A stretch of DNA of 64,000 nucleotides from JAQBQZ01 sp964406475 (GTDB lineage: Bacteria > Patescibacteriota > Minisyncoccia > Phycocordibacterales > CAIRYW01), in the NCBI GenBank assembly GCA_964406475.1, contig CAYORS010000001.1, forward strand, positions 43,176-107,175, read 5' to 3'. Both the position numbers and the translations under genes were made by a program. Below, one piece after another: positions 53,128 through 61,270 of the stretch (positions are counted from its first letter, which is position 1; every line of letters starts with the position of its first letter). Below the pieces are notes generated by a model. That model had not been told where the DNA came from, did no database searches, and saw nothing but the letters and a program-made list of their open reading frames with translations.

Positions 53128-53943
53128 TTAAAAAATTACCTTTTTGAACTGTGTGCAGATATTTTGGAATGAATTATCTGAGAACATTTCTTTAATAAAC
53201 CCATTCTTATTCTTCAAAATTTTATTTCTATCCTCATCTGTCATACCACCCTTTCCGTTGATGTATAACACAAAGATATTGTCTGTTTTGAATTCATCAA
53301 TCATTTTTTCTGTATTTTCAAAACAATCCGCTACAGATTTAAAACTAGTTGTATTCTCAGACTGAGATATACCTAATAGTATATGTCCATAATCCCCAAA
53401 ACCAAGAAAGTTTGCAGGAATAGTGAACAACACCTGAAGACTATTGCAATCATTACCTTCTGTATCGAGGGTAGAAATTTCCAACACAACAGGCACCTGA
53501 TTAAAGAATGTAATCGTCTTAAATTTAACAATTTTCTGAAGACCTTTATTATACACAAGCTCTATAGCTTGAAACTGTTTTGCTTCCTTTCTCTTAAGTA
53601 TGCACGTAAATACTTCTGGTTTGTTATTTGAAAATTTTCCTATCTCAATACCAACATAATCACCATCGGATACAAGCCCGTTCTCAACTATTGATTTCTT
53701 TATTGAAATAATCCTTTGCAAATGTTCTGCATCAATCAAATCAGGAATTTCATCTTTCTTTATATTCCTCTTTGCTGGGTCACAAAGCGAGATTGGTGTA
53801 GCTAAGTATGCAATATCAAACTCACCGCGATTAGTGAAGTCTGCATCCGGATTTAAAGCAAAAAGCGAATCAATATCTTGATACTGATCTTTTGTTTCAT
53901 GTTCAATTACAATAAAATTTACTATTTTAGCAATATATTTCAT
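53128..53943 (-). CDS. hypothetical protein
   Basis: 271 residues from ATG 53943 (MKYIAKIVNFIVIEHETKD), 6 bp after a TATAAT on the minus strand. Soluble alpha/beta protein without a recognised family. Sits in the accessory region next to recombinase debris. Confidence 0.65.
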   Translation of the reverse strand: MKYIAKIVNFIVIEHETKDQYQDIDSLFALNPDADFTNRGEFDIAYLATPISLCDPAKRNIKKDEIPDLIDAEHLQRIISIKKSIVENGLVSDGDYVGIEIGKFSNNKPEVFTCILKRKEAKQFQAIELVYNKGLQKIVKFKTITFFNQVPVVLEISTLDTEGNDCNSLQVLFTIPANFLGFGDYGHILLGISQSENTTSFKSVADCFENTEKMIDEFKTDNIFVLYINGKGGMTDEDRNKILKNKNGFIKEMFSDNSFQNICTQFKKVIF

Positions 53944-54048
53944 AGTGCAATTATAAACCAAAAAAACTCTTTATCAATCAAATACTGTTTAGTTTATTTG
54001 AGAGCAGATTTTGACTCAACTTCCCGATATAATTCAAATGCATCAACA

Positions 54049-54210
54049 CTACTTCATAATTGACTTATACGCGGTTTTACCATCGAACAGTACTTTTATA
54101 TAAGAATTATCCGGAATAGCATATTTACTATCTTTTGTTGAATAATATTTTTCTGTAGTGTGATAAAAATTGTACCCTTCACTGTCTTTGGTAACTTTCT
54201 CAATTACAAA
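54049..54210 (-). pseudogene. C-terminal gene fragment
   Basis: Minus-strand frame ending at TAG 54049-54051 that reads FVIEKVTKDSEGYNFYHTTE...KYAIPDNSYIKVLFDGKTA, with convincing coding character but no start. Its 5' part runs into the antisense of the recombinase remnant, so the gene was probably cut when that DNA arrived. Confidence 0.4.
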
Positions 54211-54850
54211 TGAAAAGTTTCTTCTAATGATCCTTGGTTCACAAGCAAAGCTTGAAAATGATAACAGAGGAATTAATGTGAAGAGGGGGCTTCGAACTCG
54301 AGTTGAAACGGGATTGTAGCCTGGAGTCGCACCTGTTGGATACTTGAATGAAAAGCATATGGATAGGAAATGTCAGGTGAGATTAGATCTGGATAGGGCA
54401 CCAATAGTTAAAAAGATTTTTGAGAAGATGGGGTACGAGAAGTGGTCAGGTAGGAAAATATATCACTGGCTTAAATTCGAACTTAATTTCAAGACGGTGG
54501 GGAATCACAATCTTGCACTGGGCAATATATACAGAATGCTCCAGTGTGCTTTCTACACAGGAACATTTGAATATCCAAAGGGAAGTGGAAATTTTTATCT
54601 AGGTAAACATGAACCAATTGTTGATAAAGAACTGTTTGCAAAAGTTCAGGAACAATTAAAGAGAGATAATATACAAAGAGAAAACAAAGAATTCGCATTC
54701 ACTAAATTATTTACATGTGGATACTGTGGAAGTGGAATATCGGCAGAAGAAAAATGGAAACAATTAAAAGATGGTACTCACACAAAATATATTTATTGTG
54801 GTTGTTCAAGCAACTGTAAGGGCCGCTCCTGCTGGTTTACGGACTATTAG
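54208..54850 (+). pseudogene. decayed serine recombinase
   Basis: Parallel to the recombinase at 58.7-59.9 kb: KFLLMIL.SQAKLENDNR, GVAP.GYLN, YEKWSG.K.Y.WL.FELNF, FTYP-type FEYPKGSGNFY and a zinc ribbon CGYCGSGISAEEKW. An in-frame TAG (54316-54318) replaces the CGC codon of the intact copy (GL*PGVAP). The catalytic N-terminus is missing, and the C-terminus is cut after the ribbon at a CTGTAAGGGC hairpin-like repeat. Confidence 0.75.
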
Positions 54851-54862
54851 GTTGTGTTGATG

Positions 54863-54868
54863 TATAAT
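54863..54868 (+). promoter_or_regulatory. -10 box TATAAT, start codon 7 bp downstream
   Basis: TATAAT followed by 7 nt and ATG 54876. Confidence 0.6.
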
Positions 54869-54875
54869 ATAAACT

Positions 54876-55694
54876 ATGACTAAATATATTATTCTCAGTT
54901 CTATTATTTTACTCGGGACTTTGTGGTTTGTGTTAAATATGCTTGGAAGGCGCAATGTCATAGATTTGCAAAACGAGCCTAGAGATATTGATGTACAGGC
55001 ATCAAGCAAGCTTGATGGTGGCGAGGTGACACTTGGTGCACAATTTGTAATTCCCGAAGATAAATATATAACGGTAACATCTGCTGATGGGGGCCCGCTT
55101 TTTAAGATTCAGAAAACACAAAACCAAGTGCTGCTCGGATACATCAAACATCTCTACGATTTTCGTGATGCTGAAGAAAAGAGAAGTGGCAAAACATCGT
55201 TCAGGAGTACTTATGCTGGATACGATGTTGCTTCACTTATAGATCCTAAGTCAGATACCCCCTCTCCGCTCAAAGACTTTTTTATGAAAAATACTGTGGT
55301 GTTACAATCCTCAGGGACTGGCGATCTTCCTATTGTGACGGTATTTTATATTGATGGTAATGCGTATGCTCTCTATTCTTCTCCAGAAGGGCCAAATGGA
55401 GAGAATATTCAGTCTGGCAAATTCATTATTGTTAATTATACGAAAGAGATGTCGGAGAGGATTGGGGCCTCTGTTTCTGGTGTACAGAGTGCGGTGGTGG
55501 ACTGGACTGCAAGTGGCTATGAGCTTACATCTAGTGTGAATCCTCCAATCTACTATATTCAAAGAATATATCGCTCAACAAGCGAAAACAAGATCAAAGT
55601 ATCAGTCAAAACATATTTAAAAAGCAAGAGTCAATATGAGCTCCAGATAGACCCTCAGACATTAAAAGTTGTTGATGTTGTGGAGCTTGAGTAG
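54876..55694 (+). CDS. hypothetical membrane-anchored protein
   Basis: 272 residues, N-terminal TM (about 4-23) and a beta-rich extracellular domain without recognised family. Intact and apparently leaderless, so an active gene amid recombinase remnants. Ends at the start of the hairpin cluster. Confidence 0.65.
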   Translation: MTKYIILSSIILLGTLWFVLNMLGRRNVIDLQNEPRDIDVQASSKLDGGEVTLGAQFVIPEDKYITVTSADGGPLFKIQKTQNQVLLGYIKHLYDFRDAEEKRSGKTSFRSTYAGYDVASLIDPKSDTPSPLKDFFMKNTVVLQSSGTGDLPIVTVFYIDGNAYALYSSPEGPNGENIQSGKFIIVNYTKEMSERIGASVSGVQSAVVDWTASGYELTSSVNPPIYYIQRIYRSTSENKIKVSVKTYLKSKSQYELQIDPQTLKVVDVVELE

Positions 55695-55699
55695 GGAGT

Positions 55700-55912
55700 G
55701 GCGAGAGTTTCGACCTCGAAATTCTATATGCTGTTGCATATAGAATTTCTCTTCACTGGTTTTCGCTTCGCTTGTTACTACAAGCTCAATGCGAAAACCG
55801 TTCGAATCTCACCCGTGTTTGCTTCGCAAACATTTCCTCTCGCAAAGTAAAAGTCCGCCCTATTAAGGCGGACTAAACTTTGCGGAGGCTCTCGAGTTCG
55901 GACTTTTTAGTT
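55700..55912. repeat. hairpin cluster with tRNA-like ends (locus C)
   Basis: Ordered hairpins: GAAATTCTATATGC/GCATATAGAATTTC (55718-55749), GGTTTTCGC/GCGAAAACC (55758-55799) enclosing GCTTGT/ACAAGC, GTTTGC/GCAAAC (about 55817-55831) and AGTCCGCC/GGCGGACT (55851-55873). TTCGAATCTCACCC, then a hairpin, then CCTCTCGCA mimics the T-arm / inserted hairpin / acceptor layout of loci A and B, and GCGAGAG at 55701 could pair with CTCTCGC. No intact tRNA. The inner hairpin at 55851-55873 may act as a terminator. Confidence 0.5.
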
Positions 55913-56030
55913 CATTGCATCACAAGGCTTTTCTAATGTTTTTTATAATATCACGACGAGGTATCTCGAGCATACAACTTTTCTTAAAAAAGTGACAAAA
56001 GTGACAGTAGTTCGGTTTTAATTCCTTGAA

Positions 56031-56825
56031 TTAAATAAGTGTAATAAATTGAAGTATAAATCCGAGTACGAGTAAAATTGCTCCTATAACTCCCCACTTT
56101 CTTTGAGCAAGGCGATCCTGTACTTGAGGAAGTTTAAGTTTTTCTTCCTCAGTATCTCCGGACCATCTTGAAACTCCTAACCTTATCGCTTCAGCTTTAG
56201 AAATAAATAAACCCTTTGCAAATGCAATGCTCCCTAAAAAACTTAATACGATACCTGAAATATTTAGATAACGATCAATACCAACCAGAGAATAGGTGGA
56301 CACAGTAAACATTTCAAATAAAGAAATCCAAGGAATTGTAGAAAACATTAGTGCAAGATATATAAGAATAAATATCTTTGGTACGTGAAGTTCAATATGA
56401 CTAAAAGGCCAATAGACCTTTTTATCTTTACCTCTACCCAACATTTCCCATTCAGTATCGTACAGAGCCAATGGTAATCTCATCTCAATCGCATGTATCA
56501 CTTTAAACTTTGCACTATTTAACCCTTTATATGAAGCAATAATTCTATACCATAGATAACAAATTGTTATTCCTGCTATCGCAGATAGACCTAGTATAAA
56601 ACTGATCTCCTGAGCATTAGCTCTAGTTGCAATAAAGCCGAGAAGTGTCACAAGTCCAGTATTTAGACCTAGAAAAAATTCATTGGTTTTTTGTCTTCGG
56701 TCACTTATCTTTTCTGTGGCATTAATATAAATCTTGTACTGATCCAAAAGATGCTCGATGTATTTATCACCATACTTTTCAGATGCAGAGATAAACAATA
56801 TTTTTTCGATGTCTGGTTTTTCCAT
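56031..56825 (-). CDS. multi-TM protein of the TIR operon, candidate effector
   Basis: 264 residues from ATG 56825, 4 bp after the TIR gene stop. N-terminal soluble helix with YINATEKISDRRQKTNEFFLG, then TM segments at about 52-70, 76-97, 155-175, 190-212 and 240-262. Proteins with this Tyr..Asp/Glu-kISxRRqxxNxFF pattern occur beside TIR-domain genes in other bacteria (recall, family name not certain). It would suit a membrane-disrupting or signal-receiving effector; that role is inferred. Confidence 0.7.
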   Translation of the reverse strand: MEKPDIEKILFISASEKYGDKYIEHLLDQYKIYINATEKISDRRQKTNEFFLGLNTGLVTLLGFIATRANAQEISFILGLSAIAGITICYLWYRIIASYKGLNSAKFKVIHAIEMRLPLALYDTEWEMLGRGKDKKVYWPFSHIELHVPKIFILIYLALMFSTIPWISLFEMFTVSTYSLVGIDRYLNISGIVLSFLGSIAFAKGLFISKAEAIRLGVSRWSGDTEEEKLKLPQVQDRLAQRKWGVIGAILLVLGFILQFITLI

Positions 56826-56829
56826 AATA

Positions 56830-57237
56830 TTATGCGAGCTCACGAATACCCGCGACAATAGAGCTAGTACTCCATTTCACGATCTTGTTTGCATTATCCT
56901 TTACGACCAATGATGTCTTTTCACTTGCCCAAGGCTCAATAGCAAGAATTGGTTTTGGATTAGTGAATCCTTTTGCGAGTGCGATCTCTTTATTAATCCA
57001 TTCGCTATAGCTTGAATATACCCCGGCGAGGATAATGATCACATCACAAAAACGCATCTGATCTTGTATCGCTCGTGACAAAGCAATAGAGCTCGGAGCG
57101 TTGTGGATAGGGTCATTCTTTGGAACTGAATAGTTCTTGAAATTAAATCGAGGGTCTGCGTTAAGCATCTTTAATAGTTTTTCATATGCGTCACCATATG
57201 CCCATGAGTGACTTATAAATATGTTGTAGTGTCTCAT
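56830..57237 (-). CDS. TIR domain protein, MTH538/ThsB type (second)
   Basis: 135 residues, single TIR-like domain: start YNIFISHSWAYGDAYEKLL, then NYSVPKNDPIH, VIIILAGVYSSYSEWINKEIALA with the likely catalytic Glu in NKEI. ThsB of Thoeris makes an ADP-ribose-type messenger from NAD+ after phage sensing (known). 5 bp after the first TIR gene. Confidence 0.85.
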   Translation of the reverse strand: MRHYNIFISHSWAYGDAYEKLLKMLNADPRFNFKNYSVPKNDPIHNAPSSIALSRAIQDQMRFCDVIIILAGVYSSYSEWINKEIALAKGFTNPKPILAIEPWASEKTSLVVKDNANKIVKWSTSSIVAGIRELA

Positions 57238-57242
57238 AAGTA

Positions 57243-57614
57243 TTAGAGTTTATTAATAAATGTCTTGATATTGTCCCAACTCCAAACATTAACAAGACGA
57301 CCACTCAATGAGTATGGGAGCACAGGACGATCGCTTCCTGTATACATAAGCATTACAGGCACTTTTTCTTCACCGGCTGTTTTGATTTCATAAAGCTCTC
57401 CAGTCGCTGCTGGTGTATGCTTACTTATGAGTGCTATCATTCCATCACAGCCTTTAATTTTTGTTCGACACTTTGACTCCCAGTCAGTTCCCCATGGAGT
57501 TTTTACAGACATGTCTACGAACTCAAATGGAGACTTGTCGTTTTTCGCCTGACCTACAAGGAAATCACGAGATGTTTTGTCTTCAATAGCAAATGCAATA
57601 AATACTCTTTTCAT
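57243..57614 (-). CDS. TIR domain protein, MTH538/ThsB type (first)
   Basis: 123 residues: RVFIAFAIEDKTSRDFLVGQ, DMSVKTPWGTDWESKCRTKI, IALISKHTPAATGELYEIKTA, ending in VWSWDN. A complete ThsB-like TIR of the second subtype, different in sequence from its neighbour. Candidate catalytic Glu in ELYEI. Two distinct TIRs in one operon may sense different triggers. Confidence 0.85.
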   Translation of the reverse strand: MKRVFIAFAIEDKTSRDFLVGQAKNDKSPFEFVDMSVKTPWGTDWESKCRTKIKGCDGMIALISKHTPAATGELYEIKTAGEEKVPVMLMYTGSDRPVLPYSLSGRLVNVWSWDNIKTFINKL

Positions 57615-57643
57615 GTTTTTGGTTATAAAGAATAATAATTATT

Positions 57644-57922
57644 TTATAGATTATTTTTCATCCATTCTGTAACCTTAGAATCGATACCCTTTGAGGCCCA
57701 ATCAGCATTAGTAATCTCGATAACAATTAATCCGTCATTCCAATCTGTTTGGAATTTCAATTCATCCCTTATCTCTGACGTTGATTGAGTTGTTGTAACA
57801 AACCAAACAGATTTTAATGGTGTTGCCCAACCGCCAAGTGATTTTATTTTACCGATTATTTTTGTGTAATCTTCTGAAGTTTCAGGGATTCTAAGATCGT
57901 AAGAAATTATGTGAGTTTTCAT
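57644..57922 (-). CDS. Cas2-like ferredoxin-fold small protein (SinR-type annotation)
   Basis: 92 residues from ATG 57922 (MKTHIISYDLRIPETSEDY). Pattern of a first strand ending in YDL, a helix KIIGKIKSLGGWATPLKSVWFV, and a C-terminal strand GLIVIEIT is that of stand-alone Cas2-like proteins often annotated SinR family. There is no CRISPR array or other cas gene in the window. Coupled to the upstream gene with 1 bp between stop and start. Confidence 0.65.
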   Translation of the reverse strand: MKTHIISYDLRIPETSEDYTKIIGKIKSLGGWATPLKSVWFVTTTQSTSEIRDELKFQTDWNDGLIVIEITNADWASKGIDSKVTEWMKNNL

Positions 57923-57923
57923 A

Positions 57924-58133
57924 TTAGTTCTTTTTTCGGTTATATGGAGACTGATTTGTTGGTCGCAAACTAACACCAAGTTCAGATGCCTTGCTTCGAA
58001 CACCACCCTCTGGTCGACCGAGTTTCAAACCAATTACACGAGTTGGTGTGTTGTCTTTTGATAATGATTTGAGTTGCTTTACCTCGCTAGGTGTCCACTC
58101 TTTTCCTGCGTTACGAATGTATTTTTTAGTCAT
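57924..58133 (-). CDS. small Myb/SANT-like or GcrA-like HTH protein
   Basis: 69 residues: KEWTPSEVKQLKSLSKDNTPTRVIGLKLGRPEGGVRSKASELGVSL matches a compact Myb/SANT-like helix-turn-helix (W-T-x-x-E...L, then GRPEGGVRSKA recognition helix). Basic tail. Likely DNA-binding regulator of the defence operon. TATAGA 5 bp before ATG may give it its own promoter. Confidence 0.65.
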   Translation of the reverse strand: MTKKYIRNAGKEWTPSEVKQLKSLSKDNTPTRVIGLKLGRPEGGVRSKASELGVSLRPTNQSPYNRKKN

Positions 58134-58146
58134 ACGCTTCTATAAA

Positions 58147-58740
58147 TTAGCTTTTAATAATTCCTACGACTTTTCCACTTGCTTGAAAATCATCTCCTTC
58201 ATGAATATAGATAGGAAGATATTTTTCTGTTGAATCAGCTTCAAGTACAATACGCTTATTTACCTTGTCATTTCGATACCGTTTGATAGTCGCAAGACCA
58301 TCAATCACAGCAACAACAATATCTCCATTTTTGTAATTTTTGTATTCACTATCAACTAAAACAAAATCTCCGCTTTCAATAGTCTTTCCGTCTTCCACTT
58401 CAGCTTTATTCATACTGTCACCATCTGCAATGAGTGCATATAGATTGCTTTTATTTCGTGGCAATAAAGAAGACGAAACTTTCAGGTACTGATCGACATT
58501 CTGCTCAGCAAATATCGTTGCTGGTCCACAATTGGCACTTCCTACGATAGGGAGTGAGTATATTGGACTTGCAGAAGCTTTTGCATAACCTCTTTTTACG
58601 AGCTTTATAATTCCTTCTTCAAGATTCATTTGAATCAAACCGTCTTTTTCTAATTGCTGTAGGTGGTATTTGGCGGTTTGAGGTTTACCCTCAGCACCAA
58701 TTATTTCAGCAATTTTTCTAAGACTATATGATCCAAAGAT
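58147..58740 (-). pseudogene. LexA-like S24 repressor, 5'-truncated
   Basis: Open frame without a credible start for the full domain. It reads ..SLRKIAEIIGAEGKPQTAKYHLQQLEKDGLI.., the second half of a LexA winged helix, then the S24 peptidase: cleavage site NCGPA (Cys-Gly), catalytic Ser in DGDSMNKAE, and Lys in GLATIKRY. A TTG at 58638 would yield a protease-only product of 163 residues. About 20 N-terminal residues and the promoter are lost at the junction near 58740. If intact elsewhere it would be a self-cleaving repressor of the TIR operon. Confidence 0.7.
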
Positions 58741-59865
58741 TCAGGAGAACGACCAGTATTCAAAGAAATATTAGCTGATATTAAAAGAGGAAGATTTAAT
58801 GGAATACTTGCATGGGATGCTTCAAGAATTTCTCGTAATGCAGGTGACTTAGGGAGTGTAGTAGATCTAATGGATCAAAAACTTTTGATTGAGATTAGAA
58901 CTTTTAGTCAGACATTTATAAACTCTCCAAACGAAAAATTCTTGTTAATGATTCTTTGCTCACAAGCAAAGCTCGAGAATGACAACAGAGTAATCAATGT
59001 AAAGAGAGGTCTTAGAACAAGATGTGAAATGGGACTCCGCCCTGGTGTCGCCCCTACTGGTTATCTCAACTCAAAGCGAACCGATGAAAGATGTCAGGCA
59101 CATATAGATCCAGAAAGAGCACCTGTGATTAAAAAAATGTTTGAGAAAGTAGCGTATGAAAAATGGAGCGGAAAGAAACTCTACACATGGCTTAGATTTG
59201 AATTGAACTTTAGAACAGCTGCGGGAAAGAAGCATTTAAGCTTAGGTAATATTTTCCGCATCCTCTACAACCCTTTCTATTATGGAACATTTGAATACCC
59301 TAAAGATTCAGGAAATTGGTATCAGGGAAAACATGAACCAATCATTACAAAAGAACTGTTTGATCAAACTATAGCCCAACTCAAGAGCAATGTATTAAGA
59401 GTCGAAAACCAAGAATTCGCTTTTACCAAACTTATGATCTGTGGACTATGTGAGTCAGGTATATCAGCTAATGAGAAATGGAAGAAACACAAGAATGGTA
59501 ACGCCCATAGATATGTTTACTATGGATGCACCAAAGCCAAAGACAAGCATTGTAAATGTGGCTACATTGAAGAAAAAGATCTCATTAAACAATTTGAAAG
59601 CTTACTTGAGAATATTGATATTAATGAGATTGAAATCAAAGAGAAGATCAAAGTAGATATCGAAAAGTTTATGAAGCTTCAGAGATTCATGTTAGGAACC
59701 AAAGAAAGAATTGATATACACACGATCGACATACGAAGTTATGCGAAATATGTTCTCCGAGAAGGAAGTGATCCTGAGAAGAGAGAGCTACTTAGTTGCT
59801 TGAAGAGTGAGATTAAGTTGAGGAATAAAATAATTACTCTATCTAGCTCTGGAAATCAACAGTAA
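58732..59865 (+). pseudogene. large serine recombinase, N-terminally truncated
   Basis: The frame opens after TGA at 58729 and reads GERPVFKEILADIKRGRFNGILAWDASRISRN.., the middle of a resolvase catalytic domain, then the recombinase domain and zinc ribbon (CGLCESGISANEKW...YYGC...KHCKCGY) and a coiled-coil end. The first 55 or so residues with the nucleophilic Ser are missing. First ATG is 58870, inside the catalytic domain, so the product from there would be inactive. Closely related to the 54.2-kb remnant. Confidence 0.8.
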
Positions 59866-60229
59866 ATCGATACATTCCCATTCCACAAGTTCCCTGAATT
59901 GAGGCAACGGTCGGAGTGCCAAGATCTATATCAGTTGTTCCTGTTTGAGGAAGAGTTTGACTAATGTCCATACTAGGGATTCTTACCGATGATGAACAAT
60001 CGAAAGTTCCATTAGTATCGAATCTCAAAACTGTTGGTATTCCGGCCTTTGCAGTACTTTTTAACGGATGATATCCACCCTTAGCTGATATCTCCACAAT
60101 TTGTTTGCCATCAACGATGGTTACATTGTTTGCATTAGCGACTTGTGAAGTATCAGACTTTCGAGTTAGAGCAAAAGCTCCACCAATGAGTACTACTGCT
60201 ACTAAAATTGAAATGACTGTTGGTTTCAT
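59843..60229 (-). CDS. exported cupredoxin-like protein
   Basis: 128 residues from ATG 60229 (MKPTVISILVAVVLIGGAFA). Signal anchor, then a cupredoxin fold: GGYHP (His), FDCSSS, and GTCGMGMY (Cys, Met), giving a possible type 1 copper site. Last gene of the copper operon; 3' end overlaps the recombinase by 23 bp. Confidence 0.75.
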   Translation of the reverse strand: MKPTVISILVAVVLIGGAFALTRKSDTSQVANANNVTIVDGKQIVEISAKGGYHPLKSTAKAGIPTVLRFDTNGTFDCSSSVRIPSMDISQTLPQTGTTDIDLGTPTVASIQGTCGMGMYRFTVDFQS

Positions 60230-60248
60230 AAATATGATATTGATTATA

Positions 60249-61268
60249 CTAAAAATTAAATACTGGTGGAATGACCCCGATGACCACCAGTGCATTGATA
60301 AGATTGAACACTGCAAACAAGATTACTATTAACCCAGCAGACTTGAAGAACACGCCCGACTTCTTGTTATTTTGTATGCTGAACGAACTGAAGCTTATGA
60401 GTGCCAAAACAGGAAGTGTTCCAAGCGCAAAAGAAAACATCGTCAGCCCACCCTTAAGAAAGCTTCCTGTCGTGAGACTGTAGAGTTGCATCGACTGGGT
60501 AAACCCGCAGGGCAAAAAGAAGGTTGCGATACCGACAAGAAGCGGAGTGAGCGTGTGATTAAACTTTGATACACCGATTGCGTGCCTTGAAAGGAACTTC
60601 GGCATAGACGGTTGCAGTCTTTTTGCCCACGGAAAGACATCGAGCAGATTGATGCCGAGGATTATCATAACAATCGCAATGACGAGACTGAGAACAAACG
60701 TTCCAGTTGTACCAAGAGTAAAAGCAGAACCAATTGCACCGATTACTCCACCAAGAATAAAGAAAGAAACAATACGACCTGTGTGGAACATAAGTTGTGG
60801 TCGTATCTTGTCGCCCTCCTTGGCGAACGTTGCAGACATCGAAAGAACCAGACCTCCAACTACTGCCATACAAGTTGAAAGTGAGGCGATGATACCGATA
60901 ACAAATGCTGTGCCGTATGTGACATTGCCACCGCCAACTAGATTAACTATGCCTAGCTTTTGTAATAGCACGAATAGAACTGCAAAACATATTGCGATAG
61001 GTACAGCAATCTTAAAATCTGACCAATTCCTTTCCATGACCTGCTTTTCAACTGAAACTGTATATCCGCTACCTTTGACCAAAGAAGTTAGTTCTTCAGC
61101 AATCTGCGTGTCAGTCTTGTCGCCAAAATCTCCAATGACTTCCACTGAATGATTTTTAAGGTTTGATGTGACTTTGCTCACATTAGGCAAACTTCCGATC
61201 TTATCTTCCGTCAAAATGACGCAAGAATTGCAGTGCATACCGTGAACGTGGAATGTGTATGTTTTCAT
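60249..61268 (-). CDS. HMA domain fused to TauE/DsbD-like transporter
   Basis: 339 residues: N-terminal heavy-metal-associated domain with GMHCNSC (about 10-16), a linker, then six or seven TM helices of the DsbD_2/TauE type with a Cys in STCMAVVGG and in FFLPCGFTQS. Such proteins with cupredoxin partners occur in copper handling (recall). 19 bp from the cupredoxin gene and 2 bp after copA. Confidence 0.85.
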   Translation of the reverse strand: MKTYTFHVHGMHCNSCVILTEDKIGSLPNVSKVTSNLKNHSVEVIGDFGDKTDTQIAEELTSLVKGSGYTVSVEKQVMERNWSDFKIAVPIAICFAVLFVLLQKLGIVNLVGGGNVTYGTAFVIGIIASLSTCMAVVGGLVLSMSATFAKEGDKIRPQLMFHTGRIVSFFILGGVIGAIGSAFTLGTTGTFVLSLVIAIVMIILGINLLDVFPWAKRLQPSMPKFLSRHAIGVSKFNHTLTPLLVGIATFFLPCGFTQSMQLYSLTTGSFLKGGLTMFSFALGTLPVLALISFSSFSIQNNKKSGVFFKSAGLIVILFAVFNLINALVVIGVIPPVFNF

Positions 61269-61270
61269 AG

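Noticed and set aside
54316..54318. TAG in the recombinase remnant read as recoding (alternative genetic code)
   Set aside because: TAG and TGA both terminate intact genes elsewhere in the window (for example pnp with TAG, ung and holA with TGA), and the remnant also lacks its catalytic domain, so it is a pseudogene.
57644..57922. CRISPR-Cas system indicated by the Cas2-like protein
   Set aside because: No cas1, no repeat-spacer array and no other cas gene in the window; stand-alone Cas2-like proteins are known outside CRISPR.
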